Positions 1-5,030 of a stretch of 5,030 bases of DNA are shown piece by piece. The position numbers were made by a program, and so were the translations under genes. Position 1 is the first letter of the stretch; the number at the start of each line of letters is the position of its first letter. This DNA is from an uncultured Azospirillum sp. (lineage in GTDB: Bacteria; Pseudomonadota; Alphaproteobacteria; RF32; CAG-239), in the NCBI GenBank assembly GCA_902489675.1, contig CABUAP010000107.1:1-5030 (forward strand), written 5' to 3'. Below the pieces are notes generated by a model that saw only the letters and a program-made list of their open reading frames with translations, had not been told where the DNA came from and ran no database searches.

Positions 1-1299
1 GAGATAGGTTTGTGTGATTTCATCAATAGTGAAACCGTTTCTCAATGTTGTGCCAACCTTGGCCAAGAAGACATCGCCGTCGGTGTTGATCAGTTTAGCC
101 GCCAGTTCTTCACCCTGGCCGGTAATTTCCATAATGGCATACTCGCTGCTCAGTTTAACTTTTTCGGGGCTGAGCGGTGTGGTCAAATCAATGCCGCTAG
201 CGGTTGCAAACGGATTTTTGCGTCCGCTCTTGCTTTCGGCTTTTGCCGCGGCAATCTTTTTCTTGGAAGATTCGATTTCGGCTTCCAAACGAGTTTTCAA
301 AATGGAAATTTGGCTTTCCAAATTGGCAACTTTCTTATCATGAGCAATTCTGGCCGATTCGGCTTTACTCTTCAAATCATCGGCTTTTTGTTTCAAGACG
401 CTGAGTTTCTTATTATTGTCTTCCAAAACCTGCTTAATTTCAGCATCTTTTTTTGCCATTTGGGCATAAACGGAAGCGTTGGTTTTAATCCATTTTTGAG
501 TAGCTTCCAACATTGTTGCTTTATAGGCCTTAACGATTTTTTCCTGACGCAAAGCTTCCAGTGCCCCTTCCGCTTCTTTCAGTCTGGTTTGCTCTGCAAC
601 CATCAAGCGTTCCTGTTCGTTCTCCCACTCTATGCGCTTTCTTTCTTCTTCCTGTTTGCGCGCCTCTTCTTCCTGTTGAGCTTTTAATCTCTGTGCCTTA
701 ACCGCAGCGATTTCATTCTGAACTCTTTCCTTTTTCAATTCCAGATTGAGCAGAGTCGTCTGTTTTTCCAAATCGGACATCTTGGCAAATAGATCATTGC
801 TGATGGAAGGGGAGATGTTTTCGTCAAAACCACCGGTTGTTTTCGGTCCCAAAAGAGCGCCGGTTACGGTCGGAGCTGTCGTCGGAGGCGTGCCGGAAAC
901 TGTTTTAACCGGAGCAGCGCCTTCAACTTTCATATCAACAGTCGAAGTTCCCTTTGGGGCAGGAGCCGCAGTGTCATCTTCAACCGCAATGGATAAAGTC
1001 TGCTCATCAGTTTCATCCTGCTCGCTTCCTTCCATCGGGATAAGATCGGTAGCCACGCTGTCTGTCGGTTCCGCCGGAGATAATAAACCATCACCGCCAG
1101 GCAGTGACACATCGCCCATTTGTTCGTCAAATAAAGATATTTCTTCCGGTGCGGAAGCGCCGCTGTCTTGTGGCGCCAGAGAAACCGTTTCGTCATCTTC
1201 CAACAAAGTTACAGTTTGCGCCGCAGCCTGATCAGCCAGTAAACCCGCAGCAATTACCACTGCCAGACCACATAATGTATTTCTAAAACTATAATGCAT
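1..1299 (-). CDS. pilP: Type IVb pilus biogenesis protein PilP-like, long coiled-coil form, C-terminus cut by window edge
   Basis: The frame is open for 433 codons from ATG at 1299 to base 1, so the C-terminus is missing. Residues 1-27 are a Sec signal peptide with likely cleavage at AAA|QT, so the protein should be periplasmic. Residues 28-165 are acidic and rich in Pro, Ser and Thr, probably disordered. Residues 168-358 are almost free of Pro and Gly and dense in Glu, Lys, Gln and Ala (for example ARKQEEERKRIEWE), predicting a long coiled coil or charged single helix. Residues 386-433 (EITGQGEELAAKLI, then DGDVFLAKVGTTLRNGFTI) resemble the C-terminal beta domain of PilP, and 171-203 resembles the short helical segment that precedes it in R64-type PilP. 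Family knowledge: PilP proteins connect inner-membrane pilus components to the secretin. R64 PilP is much shorter, roughly 150 residues from memory, so this version is strongly extended. The start overlaps the end of pilO2 by 11 bases and has AAGGAG six bases upstream. The assignment rests on the C-terminal motif plus gene order; the function of the helical region is unknown. Confidence 0.8.
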   Translation of the reverse strand, partial: MHYSFRNTLCGLAVVIAAGLLADQAAAQTVTLLEDDETVSLAPQDSGASAPEEISLFDEQMGDVSLPGGDGLLSPAEPTDSVATDLIPMEGSEQDETDEQTLSIAVEDDTAAPAPKGTSTVDMKVEGAAPVKTVSGTPPTTAPTVTGALLGPKTTGGFDENISPSISNDLFAKMSDLEKQTTLLNLELKKERVQNEIAAVKAQRLKAQQEEEARKQEEERKRIEWENEQERLMVAEQTRLKEAEGALEALRQEKIVKAYKATMLEATQKWIKTNASVYAQMAKKDAEIKQVLEDNNKKLSVLKQKADDLKSKAESARIAHDKKVANLESQISILKTRLEAEIESSKKKIAAAKAESKSGRKNPFATASGIDLTTPLSPEKVKLSSEYAIMEITGQGEELAAKLINTDGDVFLAKVGTTLRNGFTIDEITQTYL

Positions 1300-2560
1300 A
1301 GATAGCTCCTTCATATTCCCAAACACTGGTATCGGGGTTGTATTTTATCAAATTAATCTTAAGTCCTGAAAATTTTGTTAACAAACCGCTCCAGATTTTC
1401 GGATTATAGTTTGAATTGAATTTAAATTTGACCGAGCGGTATACGTTCTGCTGCGGAGAGGTGTAAACATCATCCGACATCGATACCTGCTGATCAATAG
1501 ATTGGAAAAATTCATTCAGGTTAATTTTCAGATCCAGCATAGATTTTGTCGGTTCCGAAAGCTCCGTTTTTATTTCGTCGAGCAGCAAAGCCGCCATCAC
1601 GCTTTTCCCGTCATCGGAAATAGAACGTGCCGAAAATTTAAGACCGGAAGCATTTAAGGCTTTGTCGGCAATGGAAATGCGCCCAAACAATCTGGTCCAA
1701 CTGGTGCTTGCCCCGCCGGTCGTACAGGTAATTGGCCCGATTTTCCAACCGGGAGGCATAATCTGCATCAGGTCCATAATCTTATTATTGCAACTGGTCA
1801 GGACGGCAACCGGATCCGGCAGATTCTCCCAAGGTTTGGGTTCCGGCGGAATTTCTTCCGTCTTGACCACCTTGGGCTGAACCGGTACGATAACCGGAAC
1901 AGTCGGTGTTGTATCAAACAGACTCATAAACAGCTGATAGGCGATATAAAGAACAACAAATGCACCCGCACCGGCAATAACATAAAACATTTTGCCTTTG
2001 GTATTGATCTTTTGTAGCTTGACTTTACTGCCGCGTGCCAGCAGATCTTCCAGCTCCGGATACAAAGTATCTTCAATGTTCCATTCCGGCGGAGCAATCT
2101 TCAGCTTCCAGTCCGGCACCATCAACATACTCATAAACTGTTTTTTGGCGTCTTCTTCAGACAGATATAACATATCGCCGTTCGCCAGAATAACGTCATC
2201 ACGTACGCAGACGTACCACCAGCCGTTTGGAACTTTGAACACGGCAACAAAAGACGGTTGGTCGCTCAAAGCCGTTGCTAAACCGATCGCAGCAGCGTTC
2301 ATTCCCTGCTTATAACCATCGGCAGAAACGCAGATACCAAACTGCGGCGTCTTGCCTTTCTTGATGCAGTACAGATCGGCGCCTTCCAAAACCCCTTGTG
2401 AGGATTCTATGATCTCAGCTTGAGGCGCATCTTGATTTTGAAGAGATTGCCAGAACAAGCTGGTTGCATATTCAACCCCTCCGGAGACAAAATGCGTACC
2501 CCAGCTTCGCTCCTGATCGCTTTTGTAGTCGTCATCTGACATTTGGGCATCATCTAACAC
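1289..2560 (-). CDS. pilO2: Type IVb pilus protein PilO2 (pilin accessory protein, bitopic inner membrane)
   Basis: This 423-residue protein starts at GTG 2560 and stops at TAG 1289-1291. Residues 1-190 form a soluble domain without a signal peptide; it contains WWYVCVRDDVILANGDM (114-130), which resembles the W-x-V-x-V-R-D-x-V-I-x-x-x-G-D pattern I associate with PilO2 proteins. A basic stretch (KVKLQKINTKGK, 179-190) precedes one membrane segment (about 191-215), so by the positive-inside rule the first domain is cytoplasmic. A Pro-rich linker (217-250) leads to a periplasmic domain (251-423) with PPGWKIGPITCT. Cys257 and Cys279 there could form a disulfide. Known for the family: R64 PilO is an essential inner-membrane component of similar size; BfpC and TcpD-type proteins occupy the equivalent place. 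The gene follows pilN after a 29-base gap and overlaps pilP. An internal ATG at 2542 is a poorer start because no Shine-Dalgarno sequence precedes it at a usable distance. Family assignment is from length, topology, local motif and gene order. Confidence 0.87.
   Translation of the reverse strand: MLDDAQMSDDDYKSDQERSWGTHFVSGGVEYATSLFWQSLQNQDAPQAEIIESSQGVLEGADLYCIKKGKTPQFGICVSADGYKQGMNAAAIGLATALSDQPSFVAVFKVPNGWWYVCVRDDVILANGDMLYLSEEDAKKQFMSMLMVPDWKLKIAPPEWNIEDTLYPELEDLLARGSKVKLQKINTKGKMFYVIAGAGAFVVLYIAYQLFMSLFDTTPTVPVIVPVQPKVVKTEEIPPEPKPWENLPDPVAVLTSCNNKIMDLMQIMPPGWKIGPITCTTGGASTSWTRLFGRISIADKALNASGLKFSARSISDDGKSVMAALLLDEIKTELSEPTKSMLDLKINLNEFFQSIDQQVSMSDDVYTSPQQNVYRSVKFKFNSNYNPKIWSGLLTKFSGLKINLIKYNPDTSVWEYEGAIYAL
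1306..1311 (-). promoter_or_regulatory. Shine-Dalgarno of pilP, inside the end of pilO2
   Basis: AAGGAG on the minus strand lies six bases before the ATG at 1299. It sits within the last codons of pilO2 (Glu-Gly-Ala), so translation of pilP is probably coupled to that of pilO2. It fixes the pilP start. Confidence 0.8.
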
Positions 2561-2566
2561 GTTCGT

Positions 2567-2572
2567 TTCCTT
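2567..2572 (-). promoter_or_regulatory. Shine-Dalgarno supporting the GTG start of pilO2
   Basis: AAGGAA on the minus strand lies six bases before GTG 2560, in the 29-base gap after the pilN stop. The next in-frame ATG (2542) is 24 bases away from it, so the GTG is the better start. Confidence 0.65.
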
Positions 2573-2589
2573 TTATAAGAATTTTCAGT

Positions 2590-4215
2590 CTAGTCGTGTA
2601 CTCTGGTTTCCGGGTTAAGCGGACTTTCGAGAACGACCGGGGTTAAAATAATGACTAAGATGCTTCTGACTTTTCCCGCTGTGGCCGCACCGCCCAGCAA
2701 AGAATTGGTTGCCGAGCCGACACCGCGTTTTTCCGCACTGTTTTCAACTCGTTCATAACCGGTCAAAACCAAAGATTCACCCGATTTCATGGCAACTTCT
2801 TGTGTGAAACCGCGGGATTCGATGATCGGGTTTTGAATATATTCGCCGCCTTCACTCTGTTCTTCCCCTGTTTCGGAACCGCTGATCAGGTCAACTTTTT
2901 CCAAAGCCAGCAAGTCCGACAAAGTCAAATCAAATTTCAACAACAGACGCCCGTGTTCCAAAATCCGCGGCAAAACGTTCATGGTGAAACCGGTTTCGAT
3001 TTCTTCCGTTTCTGTCGACAGGTCATAGTAGTTGGAGTCCCCGCCGCTGTTGGTTTTTGTGATTTCGGAAATGTAGTTTTGCTTTTTGACAACCTGAATC
3101 GGAGCCGACTTGTTGTTCAAAGTGGTAACCGTGCCGCTCGTGATCAGGTTGGTCGTAGCCTGAGTCGATAAAGCCTGAATGCTGGCATTGATGTTCCAGT
3201 TGCCGGGCATCAGGGTCATCGTCAGATTTTGGGTAATGTCTGATGACAGGCCGCTGGCAGCACTGGCAACGCCGAAGCTGGTTTTCCCGTCTTTGAAAGC
3301 AGAGCTGAGGTTGAGGCCAAAGGTGTCCGAATCGTCAATCGTAACCTGTAAAACCTTAACGCTGATGGCAACCTGACGTGACAGACGGGCATTTTGTTCG
3401 TTTACATAATGAGCAACGCGTCTGATTTCATTCGGTGTTGCCGTTAACGAAATGGTGCCGTTCGTCGGATCGAGCGACAATTGAGCTTCTTTGCCGATCA
3501 TCGATGTGATCGATTTTTCAATATTGCTCCACAGTTCCAATTCTGCCGTATTGGTCAGAGTCAGAGCCGAAGAACCGCCGCTGCCCGAGTCGGTGGAGGA
3601 ACCGCCGATGTTGGTGCTCAAAGTCTGCTTGGTCGGTAAGCTGTAAAGAACAAAAGTTTTGGTCATAAACTTGTAGAAGTAAATTTCGTTTTTGTCATAT
3701 CTCCACCAGATGCCAAAACGAGAGCCGATTTCATCAAGCAAACCGCTCAAAGGCCCGCGGTAAGAAACCAGCATTTTGCTCGGATCCGCCCAGTGAGCAT
3801 TTAATTGTTCGGGGGAAGGGATGTTTTCCTGAGCATTTTTCAACAAATCTTCTTCCAGATGAGGAGCATAACGAACCTGAACGGAAGTAATTTTATTAAT
3901 CATATCGCCGATTTCATACAAAGTAATCGGGCGGTTGCTGATCAAAGTAATACCTTCTTTGGTTTCGAGATAGGCAGGGATCGGAGCGCCTTCATATTCG
4001 ACGACGCTTTTATCACCGAGCCAGATTTCGTTTTTAACCCGGACAACATCTTCCGGAGCCGCTTTGCTCGGCATTTTGGCTTTTTCTTTAAGTTCGGTTG
4101 TTGCTTCCACTTCGCGTTCCAGCGTGGCATCCATGCTGGTCGCAACGGAACAGGCGCCGATTAAGGCGACCAATCCCAAACTTAAACTGTATTTAATCCA
4201 ATTATTCATAAGCAT
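2590..4215 (-). CDS. pilN: PilN-family lipoprotein secretin, type IVb pilus outer-membrane channel
   Basis: This 541-residue protein (start 4215) forms the outer-membrane pore for the pilus. It has a lipoprotein signal with lipobox IGAC and lipidated Cys22. Residues about 86-185 form the N-terminal ring domain typical of pilus secretins (ITLYEIGDMINKIT, then MLVSYRGPLSGLLDEI). A Gly/Ser-rich linker follows (203-217), then an N1/KH-like domain (about 228-277, ending in TISLTATPNEIRRVAHYV). The secretin beta-barrel domain spans about 278-530, with IQVVKKQNYISEITKT (373-388) and the C-terminal signature AMKSGESLVLTGYE then RSILVIILTPVVLE (517-530). Length matches R64 PilN and BfpB, roughly 550 residues. 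Only about 11 residues follow the barrel, so there is no separate pilotin-binding tail; lipidation presumably guides it to the outer membrane. ATG 4215 was chosen because GGAGG lies six bases upstream; ATG 4209 (two residues shorter) is nearly as good, and ATG 4236 would leave an awkward N-terminal extension. The start lies inside the end of the TcpQ-like gene, suggesting coupled translation. Confidence 0.95.
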   Translation of the reverse strand: MLMNNWIKYSLSLGLVALIGACSVATSMDATLEREVEATTELKEKAKMPSKAAPEDVVRVKNEIWLGDKSVVEYEGAPIPAYLETKEGITLISNRPITLYEIGDMINKITSVQVRYAPHLEEDLLKNAQENIPSPEQLNAHWADPSKMLVSYRGPLSGLLDEIGSRFGIWWRYDKNEIYFYKFMTKTFVLYSLPTKQTLSTNIGGSSTDSGSGGSSALTLTNTAELELWSNIEKSITSMIGKEAQLSLDPTNGTISLTATPNEIRRVAHYVNEQNARLSRQVAISVKVLQVTIDDSDTFGLNLSSAFKDGKTSFGVASAASGLSSDITQNLTMTLMPGNWNINASIQALSTQATTNLITSGTVTTLNNKSAPIQVVKKQNYISEITKTNSGGDSNYYDLSTETEEIETGFTMNVLPRILEHGRLLLKFDLTLSDLLALEKVDLISGSETGEEQSEGGEYIQNPIIESRGFTQEVAMKSGESLVLTGYERVENSAEKRGVGSATNSLLGGAATAGKVRSILVIILTPVVLESPLNPETRVHD

Positions 4216-4894
4216 TCTCATCCTCCATGGTCTCAACTACCAAGACGCGGTTTCCTTTATAAAATGTTGCGATCGGAGCCGGCCGCGCTCTGGCAAAAGC
4301 TCTGATCAATGCCGAACTGACATCGGCAAAACGGCCTCTGAACATAGCGCCGGCAGTTAATGTATAATTGCGGTTGGTGTTCCAGATCAAACGCCATCCG
4401 GCACGATCACACCATTCCGTCAGCAACAGCTTCAGGCTTTTTCCTTCTTCTGCCAGCCAGTCCTCTACCGGGTCGTCGGCATTGTAGTTGTCGCCTGTAT
4501 CTCCGGTATTGGAACCATCGGTAACATCTTGCTGATTTTCATCAATACTGATTTCTTCTTCATAGTCAATAACCTCTCCGTCAACAGAAGGCGGAATGGT
4601 TGCAGACATATTGCTTCCCGCACCGGCTTGAACCACCAGATGATCGCGCGGCGTTCTTTCTCCGTATTCGCGGTAATCTGCGGCAACTTTGGTGTAATTT
4701 ACAAATTCGTCTTCGGCGGCGCAACCGGTCATCCCCGGCGTAGGATATTGTCCGGCCGGACAGGTTTGTTTAACGGTTGTACCCGGCGCAGCCTGAGCTT
4801 CCGAATAGTTGTATTGATAATCGTTGTTGCTTGCACAACCCGATAACAGCAGAACTCCTAAAAAACCGGCTGATAAAAGAAATTTGTAGTTCAT
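4202..4894 (-). CDS. TcpQ-domain lipoprotein, PilL/TcpQ-like type IVb pilus secretin partner
   Basis: This 230-residue lipoprotein has a signal peptide ending in LLSGC, lipidated at Cys20. Residues 44-58 hold a two-cysteine motif (CPAGQYPTPGMTGC) that could close a small disulfide loop. Residues about 105-146 are strongly acidic and probably disordered. The C-terminal domain (about 144-222) fits the TcpQ family: WLAEEGKSLKLLLTEWCDRA, then GWRLIWN, YTLTAGAMFRGRFADVSSAL and a closing YKGNRVLVVE strand pair. Family knowledge: TcpQ is needed for outer-membrane placement and stability of the secretin TcpC in Vibrio cholerae, and R64 PilL carries the same domain at its C-terminus upstream of pilM and pilN. 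Here the gene abuts pilN directly, consistent with a secretin-partner role. ATG 4894 was preferred because it gives a standard 19-residue lipoprotein signal and follows AGGA at nine bases. Upstream in-frame ATGs (4924, 4945) would lengthen the signal and would lie at or within the candidate promoter. The PilL name is by position only. Confidence 0.88.
   Translation of the reverse strand: MNYKFLLSAGFLGVLLLSGCASNNDYQYNYSEAQAAPGTTVKQTCPAGQYPTPGMTGCAAEDEFVNYTKVAADYREYGERTPRDHLVVQAGAGSNMSATIPPSVDGEVIDYEEEISIDENQQDVTDGSNTGDTGDNYNADDPVEDWLAEEGKSLKLLLTEWCDRAGWRLIWNTNRNYTLTAGAMFRGRFADVSSALIRAFARARPAPIATFYKGNRVLVVETMEDENAYE
4222..4226 (-). promoter_or_regulatory. Shine-Dalgarno deciding the pilN start
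   Basis: GGAGG on the minus strand lies six bases from ATG 4215 and twelve from ATG 4209, favouring 4215. It is embedded in the last codons of the TcpQ-like gene. The ATG that directly abuts it (4221) is too close to be used. Confidence 0.7.
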
Positions 4895-4903
4895 TTTTGT
4901 GTT

Positions 4904-4907
4904 TCCT
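4904..4907 (-). promoter_or_regulatory. Probable Shine-Dalgarno of the TcpQ-like gene
   Basis: AGGA on the minus strand, nine bases before ATG 4894. A comparable AGG also stands nine bases before the in-frame ATG at 4924, so the site supports but does not prove the shorter start. Confidence 0.5.
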
Positions 4908-4936
4908 AAGCTGTTTTTATTCATATTTTTTAACCT

Positions 4937-4964
4937 ATCATACATACTGAAAAAAAATAATCAA
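4937..4964 (-). promoter_or_regulatory. Candidate sigma-70-type promoter for the pilus genes
   Basis: On the minus strand TTGATT (4964-4959, four of six consensus bases) and TATGAT (4942-4937, five of six) are separated by 16 bases. Transcription would begin near 4930, leaving a leader of about 36 bases before ATG 4894. It lies in the only gap of the operon long enough for a promoter, downstream of the likely stop of the preceding gene. AT-rich sequence makes chance matches easy, so this is a prediction by eye. The spacer contains eight consecutive T (4957-4950). Confidence 0.4.
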
Positions 4965-4973
4965 GCAGATATT

Positions 4974-5030
4974 CTACCACGACTGGTAATACAAATCCCG
5001 CCCTTTATTGGTTTCCTGTACAGTGTTGTT
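4974..5030 (-). CDS. Probable C-terminal end of an unidentified upstream gene
   Basis: From the window edge one minus-strand frame reads NNTVQETNKGRDLYYQSW and stops at TAG 4974-4976. The polar, aromatic-ended sequence looks like a genuine protein C-terminus, and the stop lies 79 bases before the TcpQ-like start on the same strand, as expected for a neighbouring gene. It is too short to identify a family. A second frame is also open across these bases up to a TGA further down, so coding is likely but not proven. By analogy with other loci it could be another pilus gene, but nothing in the sequence shows that. Confidence 0.4.
   Translation of the reverse strand, partial: NNTVQETNKGRDLYYQSW

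Noticed and set aside
10..687. Plus-strand open frame of 225 codons, rich in Phe and Leu
   Set aside because: It is antisense to the Glu/Lys-rich helical region of pilP; GAA/AAG codons read backwards give TTC/CTT, which explains the Phe richness. The minus frame has a signal peptide, a Shine-Dalgarno sequence and a PilP-like end.
930..1196. Minus-strand open frame within pilP in another frame
   Set aside because: Shifted-frame shadow of the pilP N-terminal region, with basic, Arg/Leu-rich composition and no independent ribosome binding context.
746..1231. Plus-strand open frame of 161 codons, rich in Ser and Val
   Set aside because: It is antisense to the acidic low-complexity part of pilP and shows no recognisable domain; the operon is uniformly on the minus strand.
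2800..3171. Plus-strand open frames opposite pilN (here and at 3179-3376, 3805-4164, 4064-4360)
   Set aside because: All are antisense to the secretin, whose frame is complete and has the family signature; none shows a family motif of its own.
2590..4215. Alternative reading of the secretin as a type II/III secretion or filamentous phage channel
   Set aside because: The lipoprotein signal, the length, and neighbours carrying TcpQ, PilO2 and PilP features fit the type IVb pilus family; no type II or III partner genes are present.
4895..4945. Longer N-terminus for the TcpQ-like gene (starts at 4945 or 4924)
   Set aside because: The 4945 start would lie in the candidate promoter and gives an unusually long lipoprotein signal; ATG 4924 has a comparable AGG and cannot be fully excluded, but ATG 4894 yields the standard signal length.
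4972..4988. Possible terminator hairpin TACCA-GTCG-TGGTA followed by a T run
   Set aside because: The stem is only five base pairs, not GC-rich, overlaps the likely stop codon, and the T run begins about 17 bases later rather than directly after the stem.
1..5030. Mobile elements, CRISPR repeats, tRNA or rRNA genes
   Set aside because: No repeats, terminal inverted repeats or structured RNA were recognised by eye; nearly every base is accounted for by minus-strand coding sequence.

Overview
The window is a compact stretch of a type IVb pilus (T4bP) assembly operon, read entirely on the minus strand. In transcription order (high to low coordinates) it holds: the probable last 18 codons of an unidentified upstream gene, a 79-base gap with a candidate promoter, a TcpQ-domain lipoprotein (PilL/TcpQ-like), a PilN-family lipoprotein secretin, the bitopic inner-membrane protein PilO2, and a PilP-like periplasmic protein that runs off the window at base 1. 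This is the core order pilL-(pilM)-pilN-pilO-pilP of the thin-pilus locus of IncI plasmid R64 and related T4bP loci, with no pilM between pilL and pilN.

The organism is a Gram-negative bacterium, since it has two lipoproteins, an outer-membrane secretin and Sec signal peptides. The gene set points to a proteobacterium. Base composition looks moderate, in the 40s percent GC by eye, with no sharp change between genes. No lineage-specific marker is present, so anything finer is a guess. No transposase, integrase, tRNA or plasmid gene is visible, so chromosomal versus mobile location cannot be decided.

The genes are tightly packed. The TcpQ-like gene overlaps pilN, pilN and pilO2 are 28-30 bases apart, and pilO2 overlaps pilP by 11 bases. 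Each start has a recognisable Shine-Dalgarno sequence. From family knowledge, the products form one envelope-spanning machine. PilN is the outer-membrane channel through which the pilus exits. The TcpQ-domain lipoprotein supports the secretin. PilO2 links the cytoplasm to the periplasm, and PilP bridges the inner-membrane complex to the secretin. The ATPase, polytopic inner-membrane protein, prepilin and prepilin peptidase expected in such a locus would lie beyond base 1.

The least ordinary features are the PilP-like protein and the promoter. PilP has a compact C-terminal domain preceded by a long acidic region and an uninterrupted, highly charged helical region of nearly 190 residues. The candidate promoter in front of the TcpQ-like gene has a run of eight T in its spacer. 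The TcpQ-like lipoprotein also carries a small two-cysteine motif and an acidic linker. I see no clearly new system; this is a divergent T4bP locus with lineage-specific periplasmic extensions.
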